Below, piece by piece: positions 1 to 10,679 of a stretch of 64,000 nt of DNA. Position numbers and translations under genes: made by a program. Below the pieces are notes generated by a model. That model was given only the letters and a program-made list of their open reading frames with translations. It made no database searches and had not been told where the DNA came from. The stretch's first letter is position 1. Every line of letters starts with the position of its first letter. Source of the stretch: Haematobia irritans (lineage: Eukaryota > Arthropoda > Insecta > Diptera > Muscidae). Where the stretch lies: positions 146,004,473 to 146,068,472 of the forward strand of contig NC_134399.1 of assembly GCF_050003625.1 (NCBI RefSeq). The letters are read 5' to 3'.

Positions 1-720
1 TACAAACGAACATATCAAACAGTCAAATACACATTCAAGATACTTTTATTCTGTATGTGGGGACTGGATTTCGTGTAAATTGCTTTCCAATACAATTTTC
101 CTCTTTTGGCTTTGGACTACCTCCGCCCGCCCCTCATATACTCGTAGACCTTAGAAATAATCAACATTCAAAAGATTTTTAACATTTATAGCTTGTGAAC
201 ACCACTCGTATGTCGAAATCGTAATAAATCCCACAACAACAAAAGTAACTTTTTTTGTAAATATATTTATAGGAGAAAATATTTTTGTAGCGTTTAGTTG
301 TTCGGCTATTTTTATTTTCCAATTTATGGACGCTTAAAAAGTGAGGGGTTTTCATAAAATGCCGTCTTAGTGTCTGATCAGTACATGAAAATTTTGTGAA
401 CAAAAAATTCCAAATGGAAAAAAAGAATTTGGAAAAATTGTTGTCGTACAATTTTTTTGCGGTCACAGCTGTGCGTTAAAAAATGTCATTTAGTTAGTTT
501 TTTACGATCTGTCGCTTATTTTATATTGCTTTCAGACAACTATTGATTTTTACTGTTGACTGCTTGCTAGCATTTTTGCAGCATGTTGTGTTGTTTTTTT
601 TTACTTTTTTGAGATTTAAATAGCAATGCAAACAAATTTAACTGAGCATTGAGATTATTGGAATTGTTGACTTGCCACTTAATGTTGATAACATGAAAAT
701 GGCTAATTTTGTAATTAGAA
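1..720. other. AT-rich DNA, nothing recognised
   Basis: No coding region, RNA gene or known repeat could be identified. Short open frames here are rich in Phe, Lys, Asn and Tyr and look like chance frames in AT-rich DNA. Confidence 0.6.
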
Positions 721-729
721 GATACATTA

Positions 730-1067
730 GGTTCGGTTAGGTTAGGTGGCAGCACGATGTATCAGGCTCACTTAGACTATTCAGTCCATTGTGATACCAC
801 ATTGGTGAACTTCTCTCTTATCACTGAGTGCTGCCCGATTCCATGTTAAGCTCAATGACAAGGGACCTCCTTTTTATAGCCGAGTCCGAACGGCGTTCCA
901 CATTGCAGTGAAACCACTTAGAGAAGCTTTGAAACCCTCAGATATGTCACCAGCATTACTGAGGTGGGATAATCCACCGCTGAAAAACTTTTTGGTGTTC
1001 GGTCGAAGCAAGAATCGAACCCACGACCTTGTGTATTCAAGGCGGGCATGCTAACCATTGCACCACG
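730..1067 (-). mobile_element. tRNA-derived SINE (SINE1), full length
   Basis: Non-autonomous retroposon, about 338 bp, read on the minus strand. The tRNA-like head is at the right end and contains a Pol III B box (GGTTCGATTC). The tail at the left end is built from TTAGG-type pentamers. A 9-bp target-site duplication, GATACATTA, lies at 721-729 and 1068-1076. The same sequence occurs eight more times in the window in both orientations. It depends on a LINE reverse transcriptase for movement; the last ~70 bp match the tail of the LINE at 28.2 kb. Confidence 0.93.
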
Positions 1068-1264
1068 GATACATTAAAGACGGAATGCATTCACTCCAGG
1101 ATAATGAGTACCTCTTTAAATGTTTAATGAGTTCAACAACGCCTTCCACGCAAGTCCCAAAAAGTAAGGATTTGGGATTTGTCTATATATAATTATGAGT
1201 TAATCCAAATTTCAACAGGATCGGGTGCAAAATTATTTCTATTGATTTTTTTTTTTGAAAAATG

Positions 1265-1436
1265 TGTTTCTATAGAAAATCATGTTTTATAAAATTTTAT
1301 TTCTAATGAAATTTTGTCAAAATTTTATTTCTATTAAAAATTTTGTCAAAAATTTATTTCTATAGAAAATTTTTGTAAAATTTTATTTCCACAGAAAATT
1401 TTGTTAAAAGTTAATTTCCAAAGAAAATTTGTGAAG
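1265..1436 (+). repeat. 30-bp minisatellite, degenerate short array
   Basis: About five to six diverged copies of a 30-bp AT-rich unit. Its landmarks are the palindrome TTTCTATAGAAA and the block AATTTTGTCAAAATTTT. The same unit forms the minisatellite of B elements and the long blocks elsewhere in the window. Confidence 0.85.
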
Positions 1437-2099
1437 TGTCTCTTAGTTGAAACAGTATTTCGGACCAATATTTCGGTTTGTTAAAATGGAATGACAAAGT
1501 AAATATGGTGAATATTAAAATTTATATCTTTCACATACGTTATTTTGCATTCTATCTATTCAATAGTTCAATGTGGTTTTATACGCCAAACTAATGCCAT
1601 GAATTCATCAATCGACTCGTTGTGATTGTTGTAAATGAAAAGTGCTGAATTTTCCAAAAGGCATGTGTAACTTTAACTTTTTTCCTTTTTTTCTAGTTGT
1701 TTATTTCCATGACAGTAACATCTGTTTTTATTTGTTATAGGTAACTGAGTTGTGTGTTTTTTGCATGTGAAAGTATTGCAAATTTAATGAAGAGTTGTAA
1801 AAGTGAAGTTTTTACTGCCATATAAATTCTAGTTGATGGCATTGTGTAAATCAAACATTTCAAGAAAAAAAAGATACAATGAGAAAAAGTATTTATGGTT
1901 GGGACTAGACTAACAACTGCGGTGTATGGTCTTCATAAATCAAATCACTAGTGATAAGACTATATTTGAAAATGGAAAATTTATAGAATATAGAATGTAA
2001 AGTAAAAACTTGTTTATGGAATTGCGATTTGATCTAATTTATAAAAAAAATATTTATTTCTCATCTGAAGAATTTTTTTAATTAAAAAGAAGCTTTCAA
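1437..2099. other. AT-rich DNA, nothing recognised
   Basis: No identifiable gene or repeat. The first ~30 bp (GTGAAGTGTCTCTTAGTTG) resemble the sequence that follows the minisatellite at 49.88 and 50.48 kb. Confidence 0.5.
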
Positions 2100-2495
2100 T
2101 CTTTGCTTTAAAAATTTCAAAGCGAATCTTTGGAATTCGCATCCCTCTCTTAAAGCCACGTGTCTTTGAAGTAAGGCAAAATTTCCTTAAAGTAAAGAAA
2201 AATATTTTTGATTTAATGAAATAATCTTTAAATTAACTGAGATATTGAATTTTTCTTTGATTAAAGGTAAAAAGCTTCAAATATAGGCTAAGACTTATAT
2301 TAAGGATTTTGCATCTTTGGTTTAAAGAGACATGTATTTGTGAATCAATTGCTTTGTTAATATTTCGAATAAGAAAATGAAATTTCTCTAGATCAGATCT
2401 GTATCCTAATTTTCATATTATCCTTAAAAGTCGTCTTTGTTTTAAAGAAACCGCATGTTTAGCTCGAAAGCAATGCCAAAATCCTTAAGGGAGTG
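2100..2495 (+). mobile_element. E2-type short DNA element, partial
   Basis: Homologous by eye, and in the same order, to the interiors of the complete E2 copies at 50913-51525 and 58185-58815. Shared blocks include AAGGCAAAATTTCCTTAAAG and CCAAAATCCTTAA. The CACTGAAAAAA terminus is missing, so this copy is truncated or decayed. No protein is encoded. Confidence 0.7.
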
Positions 2496-2771
2496 TGAAA
2501 TAAGTTGTAACGCCAAATAAAAACAAGTGAGGAAAGTCTAAATTCAGGCGGAGCCGACTATATTATACCCTGTACCTCTTTGTAGATCTAAATTTTCGAT
2601 ACCATATCACATCCGTCAAATGTGTTGGGGGCTACATATAAAGGTTTGTCCCACATACATACATTTAAATATCACTCGATCTGGACAAAATTTGATAGAC
2701 TTCTAAAAAAAACTATAGACTCAAAATTTAAGTTGGCTAATGTACCAGGGTGGAACACAATGTTAGTAACA

Positions 2772-3966
2772 AACAAGTAAGTAAAGTCTAAAGTCGGGCG
2801 GGGCCGACTATATTATACCCTTCACCCCTATGTAGGCCAAAATTTGTGTTTAATTTAAATTTAAATCGGCTAACGCTATCCAGTTAATTGGAGGAAACTT
2901 CCATTGAAAATGGGTCTAAAATGTGTAACAGTCTACCATATTTCCCCAACTCTGGTGTACGTATATAAGGGAACTATATATAATCTGAACCGATTTTGAC
3001 TAAATTTGACATGTATAGTTAGAATAATAATTCTGCTATCTATGCGAAATTTCACGTAAATGGGAGTATAACTTTGGCCCCCCTGGTCATATGAGTGCAA
3101 ATCGGACGGAAGATATATATGGGAGCCATATCTAAATCTGAACCGATTTCAACCAAATTTGCCACAATTACCTATACTACTAAACGTACTGGATTTTGAG
3201 ACCATATAAGTCCAAATCGGACGAAAGATATATATGTTAGCTATATCTAAATCTGAACCGATTTTAACAAAATTTGACACACTTAACGATACTATTAAAC
3301 GTACCCCTTGTGCAAAATTTGAAGCAAATCATGGCAAAACTCTGGTTTTTGTGGCCATATAAGTTCAAATCGGATATCTAAATTTGAACCGATTTCAATC
3401 AAATTTACCAAGCATTGGTAGAATGTTATTTCTACCCTCTGTGCAAAATTTCACGAAGATCGGTAGTAAACTTTGGCCTCTGTGGTCATATGAGTCTAAA
3501 TCGGACGAAAGATATATATGGGAGCTATATCTAAATCTGAACCGATTTGGCTGATATTTTGCAAGATTTTCGAGATTCATAAAATTTTGGGATTTACGGT
3601 ATTTCAAGAAATTCGGTTGATAAACACGCTAACTATGACCAAATCGGGGATAAATATATATGGCAGCTATATCTAAATCTGACCCGATGTTTTCCAAAAC
3701 CAATAGCGATTGTCTCTGTCCCAAGAAACGGCCCTATGCCAAATTTGAGGACGATCGGACTTAAATTGCGAGCTGTACTTTGTGCACAAAATTACATATA
3801 CAGACAGACGGACAGACAGACAGACGGACATCGCTAAATCGGCTCAGAATTTAATTCTAAGCCGATCGGTATACTAAAAGATGGGTCTATGACCAATATT
3901 TCTTGGCGTTACATACAAATGCACAAACTTATTATACCCTGTACCACAGTAGTGGTGAAGGGTATA
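2772..3966 (+). mobile_element. DINE-like family A element, inserted copy
   Basis: Complete in outline. It starts with AAGTAAGTAAAGTCTAAAG and the hairpin GTCGGGCGGGGCCGAC, carries several tandem repeats, then a GAC/CAGA-rich tract near 3800. It ends in the hairpin pair TTATACCCT...AGGGTATAA at about 3931-3966. It sits inside the older A element at 2518-4930, which gives a relative age for the two insertions. Confidence 0.82.
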
Positions 3967-4160
3967 AATATGGGAAACATTTAAATCTGAAGCATTTTTA
4001 AGGAAACTTCGCAAAAGTTTATTTATTATTTATCGCTCGATATATGCATTAGAAGTTAAGGAAAAATAGAATCATTTTTACAACTTTTCGACTAAGCAGT
4101 GGCGATTTTACAAGGAAAATGTTGGTATTTTGACCATTTTTTTCGAAATCAGAAAAAATA

Positions 4161-4900
4161 TATATGGGAGCTATATCAAAATCCGAACCGATTTCAACCA
4201 AATTTGGCATGCATAGCTATAATGCTAATTCTACTTCCTGTGCAAAATTTCAACTAAATCGGAGCAAAAAATTGGCCTCTATGGTCATATGAGTATAAAT
4301 CGGGCGAAAGCTATATATGGGAGATATATCTAAATCTGAACCGATGTCAACCAAATTTGGCACGCATAGCTACAATGCTAATTCCACTCCCTGTGCAAAA
4401 TTTCAATTAAATCGGAGTAAAAGATTGGCCGCTGTGGTCATATGAGTGTAAATCGGGCGAACGATATATATGGGAGCTATATCTAAATCTGAACCGATGT
4501 CAACCAAATTTGGCACGCATAGCTACAATACTAATTCTACTCCCTGTGCAAAATTTCAACTAAATCGGAGTTAAAAATTTACCTCTGTGGTCATTTGAGT
4601 GTAAATCGGGCGAAAGATATATATGGGAGATATATCTAAATCTGAACCGATTTCAACCAAATTTGGCACACATAGCTACAACAATAATTCTACTCCCTGT
4701 GCAAAATTTCAATTAAATCGGAGTAAAAGATTGGCCACTGTGGTCATATGAGCGTAAATCGGGCGAACGATATATATGGGAGCTATATCTAAATCTGAAC
4801 CGATTTCAATAAAATTTGGCACACTTGACTACACTGCTAATTGTACTTCTAGTGCAAAATTTCAACCAAATTGGTGTAAAACTCTGGCTTCTGGGGCCAG
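4161..4900 (+). repeat. 153-bp tandem array of family A
   Basis: The landmark TATATGGGAG recurs at 4161, 4314, 4467, 4620 and 4773, an exact 153-bp spacing four times in a row. Units differ by scattered substitutions, so the array is not fresh. Each unit holds TCTAAATCTGAACCGATTTC and GTGCAAAATTTCAA. The same period appears in families B and C. Confidence 0.92.
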
Positions 4901-4978
4901 TACGCAAAATGCATTTATTCTAGTACGCAAAATGCATTTATTTTCAGGCTCACTAAGACTGTTCAGTCAATTGTGATA
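4899..4978 (-). repeat. 22-bp duplication followed by LINE/SINE tail fragment
   Basis: AGTACGCAAAATGCATTTAT occurs twice in tandem between about 4899 and 4943. It is followed by a diverged ~35-bp piece of the LINE/SINE tail (CAGGCTCACTAAGACTGTTC). It looks like a small retroposed or recombined remnant; no target duplication was recognised. Confidence 0.6.
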
Positions 4979-5224
4979 TATCCTTACTTCAATCCGCTTC
5001 TTTGGCTCTGAATCTGAATACTAAAATCATTAGTGTAAGGACAAAATATTTGTACAAAACCACAATTGATCGTCAATCGTAGAGAGATATATGCCATTGC
5101 AAAATCGTCACCGTTAAGTAATAACAATTTTAAAAAATGCATCAAAATCATATATTTCTCTAATATGTATAAATCATGAATACGATAAATTGATAAATCA
5201 TAAATACGGTTTTGCAAAATTGCA

Positions 5225-5445
5225 TAAAAATGACTTTAGATTTAAATATTTCCCATATTTTTACTAACATTGCGTTTCGTCCAGAGCGTCCAGGGATTTA
5301 AATTTTAAGTCTAGAGATTTTGTAGAAGTATGCAAAATTTTTTCAAAATCCTTTCAGACATTTAGTTCCCAACAAATTTAAAGGAGTCGAGATGGTATCA
5401 AAAACTTTCATTTGGTGGTCTTTAGACTTTCCTTACTTATTTTTT
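5225..5445 (-). mobile_element. DINE-like family A fragment, diverged
   Basis: Reverse-oriented relic of the family A left end. It keeps order with other copies (CCCATATTTTTACTAACATTG, GATTTTGTAGAAGT, a diverged GGTATC block, TTTAGACTTTCCTTACTT). The GC-rich hairpin and the TATACCC block are lost. Confidence 0.72.
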
Positions 5446-6557
5446 AATAATTTCTATTTATTTTAATTCCTTTCAATTTATTTAAATTTCATATTAATAT
5501 AATTATTTAATCCCCCCGACACCTTTTATGTCTACCAGACCGTTTCGTTGGAATAATATCATCCATCCCATGGCAATAAAAAATTTATCAAATTCACATA
5601 TTAGCTTTAATGGAATGGAAATTGAAAAAATGATGAAACCATAGCGGATCAATGTCATCTTAAGAAATAGCATGATTTTAATATCGTGTGAAAAGCAAAT
5701 TTCAACCACAAAAAGTGAAAACTTGCCACCAATGTACATAAGCATTTATCTCTAAGAAGGCAATGCAGCAACCGGCAACCATTTATCTGAACCTTAGGGA
5801 GCAGTTGATATTGCCACATCACACCCATGCATTCCGTTGAAACTATGTGCTATTAATCTGATGACAATCGGTGATGATAAAAAATTCATTCCATTTCATT
5901 TTTATTTTAATACTTTTAAGTCTATAAATTGCATGTTATTTATTTAAAGATTTCATTGAAAAGCAATGTCAAGCCCTTTTTTCCTTAATGCTAATGGGGC
6001 TTTATTTCACTCTCTTTTGGATGTCAACTCTGCTGTAGAGCAATGGATATGGTGGAAACTGAGATGAAGATGATGATGATGCTGATGCGGATGATGACAC
6101 GATGGATGGATGAATGGAGCGATTGGGTTATGGGAATTCATTCAAAAACGCTATGGGGGATGATGATGATGATGATGGTGTTGACAATGAATACTTCAAA
6201 CTGTGCGACAAACAAAAAAAATGACACACAACAACACTGGTAAATTCAGAAATATTTTAACGATGACAAGGACGACAATGTTGAGAGAAATGTTGCCAAT
6301 AATTGTTAAGAATGGAAACAATGACTGCACTGAAGTTTTCGTAAACAATTTCCACGCTTTGCCTCTCACTTTCACACTCTTATCGTTAGTAGCATCGCTG
6401 ATATTGTTTTTTGTATTACTTCTCATTCCTTCAACCAGATTGACTTTGCAAAGCGGAATCCGAAAAAAACTATACTAAAGTGAACATACCAGACCACTAT
6501 TTTATTATGATGTGTTTTAGTTAAAAATTTTCCAAAATAACAAACCTTGAATTTAAC
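5446..6557. other. Unassigned DNA with a GAT-rich simple repeat
   Basis: No gene recognised. Positions 6064-6175 are rich in GAT/ATG triplets (imperfect trinucleotide repeat) and give low-complexity Met/Asp frames on either strand. A 91-codon frame at 6203-6478 has no recognisable motif and I do not call it a gene. Confidence 0.6.
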
Positions 6558-7735
6558 AAGTGAGTCAAGTAGAAAATGGGGCAGGGTCAACTATATCACA
6601 CCCTAAACCACCCCTACTGAATTAAAAAACCTAAGTATTAATAAACCATTATTATAAAAGGAGGAAAATCGCTCAATTACTGTGTGTAATAAATCCAAAA
6701 TTGTAACAATTGGCCAATATTATTATGTAAGAGCAAAATGTAAGTCTAAATGCGATCGGCTAGTAGATCAAAATTTGAAAATTGACTAACATTGATAAAT
6801 AAATAAGAGTATTATGGTTAAATTTGGGGAAATCGAGCAATGCATATATATGGGAGCTATATCTAAATCTTAACCGATTTGGATGATATTTTGCAGGTTT
6901 GGTTGATAACTCCGTAAGTTGCCTTTTGCTCAATTTGGTTAATAAATGAGGCCACTAAGGGCACAAATATGGATATTAGGGGGACATTTTTCAAAATCGG
7001 ACGAAACATATATATGGGATGCCACATAACCTAACCTAACATTATCACAATGGACTGAATAGTCTAAGTACTATATATGGGAGCTATATCTAAATCTGAA
7101 CCGATTTGGATGACATTTGACAGGTTTGGTTGATATGACAGAGAGTTATCTTTTGCTAAATTTAAGTAAGATCGATTAATAAATACGGATATTATGACAA
7201 CATTTTGGAAAATCGGGCGATGCATATATACGGGAGCTATATCTAACTCTGAACCGATTTCGATGAAATTTTGCATATACATTTAGTACCATAGAAGACT
7301 AGATCTAGCTGACTTTGAGTAAGGTCAAATCATAAATAAGGGTTTCTGGTTAAATTTAGGAAAATTGGGCGATGCATATATATGGAAGTTATACCTAAAT
7401 CTGAACCGATTTCGATGATTCTTCGCACATAGAGTTAGTACTATAGAATATTCGATTTGGCTAACTAAGAGTAAGATCGGTTAATAAATAAGGGTTTTAT
7501 GGCCAAATTTGGGAAAATCGGGCTATACATATATATGGGAGCTATATCTAAATCTGAACCTTCTTCGATGAATTTTTACACACTTAAAGTGTAGTGAATT
7601 GAATTACTTTTTGTCACATTTGACGACGGTCGTTTACTATTTGTCGAAATCGGGGGGTTTCCAACGAATGCAAAACCATGTAAATCGGTTCGTGCGTTCG
7701 GGAGTTAAAGCGTCAGGAAGGAAAACCCGACTGAT
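6558..7735 (+). mobile_element. DINE-like family A2 variant
   Basis: Starts with a decayed A-type terminus (AAGTGAGTCAAGTAG...CTATATCACACCC). It continues with ~152-bp repeats whose landmark TATATGGGAGCTATATCTAA recurs at about 6846, 7074, 7377 and 7531. Repeat bodies differ from family A (for example GGTTAATAAATAAGGG), so this is a sister subfamily. A 48-bp LINE/SINE tail fragment lies inside it. It abuts a B element on the right. Confidence 0.75.
7023..7072 (+). repeat. Orphan LINE/SINE tail fragment
   Basis: ATAACCTAACCTAAC followed by ATCACAATGGACTGAATAGT. It contains only tail-type sequence, with the pentamer part placed before the body, so it has been rearranged. It interrupts the A2 array. 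Confidence 0.65.
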
Positions 7736-7953
7736 TATTATACCCTCCACCGTAGGATGGGGGGTATATTAACTTTGTCATTCCGTTTGTAACGCATCGA
7801 GATATTGCTCTAAGACCCTATAAATATTCTGGGTCGTGGTGAAATTCTATGTCGATCTAAGCATGTCCGTGCGTCCGTCTGTTGAAATCACGCTAACTTC
7901 CGAACGAAACAAGCTATCGAATTGAAACTTGGCACAAGTAGTTGTTATTGATG

Positions 7954-8285
7954 TAGGTTAGGTTAGGTTAGGTTAGGTTAGGTGGCAGCCCGATGTATCA
8001 GGCTCACTTAGACTATTCAGTCCATTGTGATACCACATTGGTGAACTTCTCTCTTATCACTGAGTGCTGCCCGATTTCATGTTAAGCTCAATGACAAGGG
8101 ACCTCCTTTTTATAGCCGAGTTCGAACGGCGTTACACATTGCAGTGAAACCACTTAGAAAAGCTTGAAACCCTCACCAGCATTACTGAGGTGGGATAATC
8201 CACCGCTGAAAAACTTTTTGGTGTTCGGTCGAAGCAGGAATCGAACCCACGACCTTGTGTATGCAAGGCGGGCATGCTAACCATT
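7954..8285 (-). mobile_element. SINE1 copy, head slightly truncated
   Basis: Carries five consecutive GGTTA pentamers at the left (about 7954-7981), then the SINE body with an intact B box. The last ~10 bp of the tRNA-like head are missing, and B sequence resumes at GGAGGAGCAAAATTC. A small deletion in the body removes part of the segment seen in full copies. Confidence 0.9.
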
Positions 8286-8990
8286 GGAGGAGCAAAATTC
8301 ATCCAATCCGGTTGAAATTTGGAACGTGATGTTAAAATGTGGTCTCTAACAACCACGCAAGAAGTGAACCATATCGGTCCAAATTATATATAGACCCCAT
8401 ATAAATCGATCCCCAGATTTGACCTCCGGAACCTCTTGGAGGAGCAAAATTCATCCAATCCGGTTGAAATTTGGAACGTGATGTTAAAATGTGGTCTCTA
8501 ACAAACACGCAAGAAATGGTCCATATCGGTCCATAATTATATATAGCCCCCATATAATTCCATCACCAGATTTGACCCCCGGAACATCTTGGAGGATCAC
8601 AATTCATCCAATTCGGTTGAAATTTGGTATGTATTGGTCCATATCGGTTTATAATTATATAAAGCCCACATATAAACCGATCCCCAGATTTGGCTTCCTT
8701 AGCCTCTAAGAGATGCAAATTTCATCCCATCCAGCTGAAATTTGGTACGTGGTGTTAGTATATGGTCTCTAACAACCATGCAAAAATTGGTCCATATCGG
8801 CCCATAATTATATATAGCCCCCATATAAACCGTTTCCCAGATTTGATCTCCGGAGCCTCTTGGAGGAGCAAAATTCATCTGATCCGGTTGAAATTTGGAA
8901 CGTGGTGTTAGTATATGGCCGCTAATAACCATGCCAAATTGGTGCATATCGGTCTATAGTTATATATAGCCGATCCCCTATCACACAAAA
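8286..8990 (+). repeat. 153-bp tandem array of family B
   Basis: GGAGGAGCAAAATTCATCC starts at 8286, 8438, 8591 (variant) and about 8861, giving 152-153-bp steps and one shortened unit. Each full unit holds TATATAGCCCCCATATAAAC and CCAGATTTGACCTCCGGA. Confidence 0.88.
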
Positions 8991-9048
8991 ATTGGTCCAT
9001 ATCGATTCATAATCATGGTTACCACTCGAGCCACACATAATCTATCAA

Positions 9049-9553
9049 AATTTTATTTCTATAGAAAATGTTGTCAAAATTTTAATTCTATAGAGAATGT
9101 TATCAACATTTTCATTCTATTAAAAATTTTGTCAAAATTTTAATTTCTATAGAAAATTTTGTAGAAATTTTATTCCTATAGAAAATGTTGTCAAATTTTA
9201 TTTCTATAGAAAATGTTATCAACATTTTGATTCTATTGAAAATTTTGTCAAAATTTTATTTCTATAGAAAATTCTGTCAAAATTTTATTTCTATAGAAAG
9301 TTTTGTCAAAATTTTATTTCTTTAGAAAATTTTGTCAAAATTTTATTTCTATAGAAAATTTTGTGAAAATTTTATTTCTATAGAAAATGTTATCAACATT
9401 TTATTTCTATTGAAAATTTTGTCAAAATTTTATTTCTATAGAAAATGTTGTCAAAATTTTAATTCTATAGAGAATGTTATCAACATTTTAATTATATTGA
9501 AAATTTTGTCAAAATTTTATTTCTATAGAAAATTTTGTAGAAATTTTATTCCT
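9049..9553 (+). repeat. 30-bp minisatellite, left part
   Basis: About 16 units of the 30-bp repeat (TTTCTATAGAAA plus TTTTGTCAAAATTTTA). It belongs to the B element. The array is cut at 9553 by the 437-bp repeat and resumes at about 10680. Confidence 0.92.
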
Positions 9554-9669
9554 GTTTTTTTGGTTTTTTGATCTCAGCTTAAAGCCATGCATTGACTAAA
9601 CTACAAGTGTAGCTTAACCAACAGAGGAAAAGTATGCTTGTCAAATTTATTTGGGCAAAGCCCTATAGA

Positions 9670-9738
9670 CTGCAAGATGGTTGGATGTACAGCTGTTTCG
9701 GAATTACCACATTCCTCATCAGCATCCTCTACTTGCAG
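9670..9738 (-). ncRNA. Type I hammerhead ribozyme, copy 1
   Basis: Minus strand, 5' to 3': stem I strand CTGCAAG, loop TAGA, GGATG; core CTGATGA; stem II GGAAT / loop GTGGTA / ATTCC; core GAAA; short stem III with loop AGCT; cleavage triplet GTA; then CATCC, loop AACCAT, CTTGCAG. GGATG pairs with CATCC (5 bp) and CTGCAAG with CTTGCAG (7 bp). All conserved core bases are present. Predicted cut lies between 9688 and 9687. The 2-bp stem III suggests better activity as a dimer, as in retrozymes and Penelope-like elements. Confidence 0.93.
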
Positions 9739-10106
9739 CAAAACTATCAACCAATTATCAGAATAAATTCGGGTAATTCACTCAACCCAACGTGAACTAC
9801 ACTTGAACCTCCCGAAAAAGGGTTTGATAGTCGGCTACTGCCTAAACAAATTTGCCAGCATATCTCTTTTCCTTTGCCAAACTCAAATCATCGATTTGTA
9901 TGTATTTGGCTGGGTTTGTTTTTGAGCGTGCTTCCTCTATCTTCATTCGTTTTGTTTGTTATTGTTGGCTTCTCTTCAATCGTTATTGTTGTTTTTTTGG
10001 TTTTTTGATCTCAGCTTAAAGCCATGCATTGACTAAACTACAAGTGTAGCTTAACCAACAGAGGAAAAGTATGCTTGTCAAATTTATTTGGGCAAAGCCC
10101 TATAGA

Positions 10107-10175
10107 CTGCAAGATGGTTGGATGTACAGCTGTTTCGGAATTACCACATTCCTCATCAGCATCCTCTACTTGCAG
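10107..10175 (-). ncRNA. Type I hammerhead ribozyme, copy 2
   Basis: Same sequence and pairing as copy 1, displaced by exactly 437 bp. Predicted cut between 10125 and 10124. Cleavage at copies 1 and 2 would release one 437-nt monomer. Confidence 0.93.
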
Positions 10176-10543
10176 CAAAACTATCAACCAATTATCAGAA
10201 TAAATTCGGGTAATTCACTCAACCCAACGTGAACTACACTTGAACCTCCCGAAAAAGGGTTTGATAGTCGGCTACTGCCTAAACAAATTTGCCAGCATAT
10301 CTCTTTTCCTTTGCCAAACTCAAATCATCGATTTGTATGTATTTGGCTGGGTTTGTTTTTGAGCGTGCTTCCTCTATCTTCATTCGTTTTGTTTGTTATT
10401 GTTGGCTTCTCTTCAATCGTTATTGTTGTTTTTTTGGTTTTTTGATCTCAGCTTAAAGCCATGCATTGACTAAACTACAAGTGTAGCTTAACCAACAGAG
10501 GAAAAGTATGCTTGTCAAATTTATTTGGGCAAAGCCCTATAGA

Positions 10544-10612
10544 CTGCAAGATGGTTGGATGTACAGCTGTTTCGGAATTACCACATTCCTCATCAGCATC
10601 CTCTACTTGCAG
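10544..10612 (-). ncRNA. Type I hammerhead ribozyme, copy 3
   Basis: Third identical hammerhead, again 437 bp further on, in the partial unit at the upstream (right) end of the minus-strand array. Predicted cut between 10562 and 10561. Only ~67 bp of unit sequence lie beyond it before the minisatellite resumes. Confidence 0.92.
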
Positions 10613-10679
10613 CAAAACTATCAACCAATTATCAGAATAAATTCGGGTAATTCACTCAACCCAACGTGAACTACACTTG

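Larger units (their letters stand above)
2518..4930 (+). mobile_element. DINE-like family A element, interrupted by a second A
   Basis: The left terminus has the family A hairpin (GTCGG...CCGAC type) followed by TTATACCC. The sequence breaks at about 2771 and resumes at about 3967 (TATGGGAAACATTTAAATC), exactly where intact copies at 40.8 and 61.3 kb are continuous. The intervening DNA is another complete A element. The centre is an array of 153-bp repeats. Hairpin termini, inverted subterminal TATACCC blocks, central tandem repeats and a GTCY-rich stretch fit the DINE-1/mini-me group of non-autonomous Helentron-like elements. The class is inferred from architecture. No protein is encoded. 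Confidence 0.8.
9554..10679 (-). mobile_element. 437-bp hammerhead-ribozyme tandem repeat (retrozyme-like)
   Basis: Two complete 437-bp units (9554-9990, 9991-10427) and a third of ~252 bp (10428-10679), head to tail. By direct reading the copies are identical. Each unit contains a full type I hammerhead ribozyme on the minus strand, so a minus-strand transcript could cut itself into exactly 437-nt monomers. No protein is encoded. Tandem non-coding units of a few hundred nt with hammerheads are typical of retrozymes, of hammerhead satellite DNAs and of Penelope-like element repeats. No reverse transcriptase lies nearby, so which class applies is open. The array is inserted in a B-element minisatellite with no clear target duplication. 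Confidence 0.9.

Noticed and set aside
3800..3830. GACA/CAGA runs as independent microsatellites
   Set aside because: They occur at the same place in every DINE-like copy (GTCY run of the mini-me core) and belong to the element.
6043..6243. Met/Asp-rich frame at a GAT repeat
   Set aside because: Low-complexity trinucleotide repeat, no recognisable protein feature.
9049..9552. Possible CRISPR array because of regular 30-bp repeats
   Set aside because: There are no unique spacers; the repeats are directly adjacent and the source is clearly a eukaryote.
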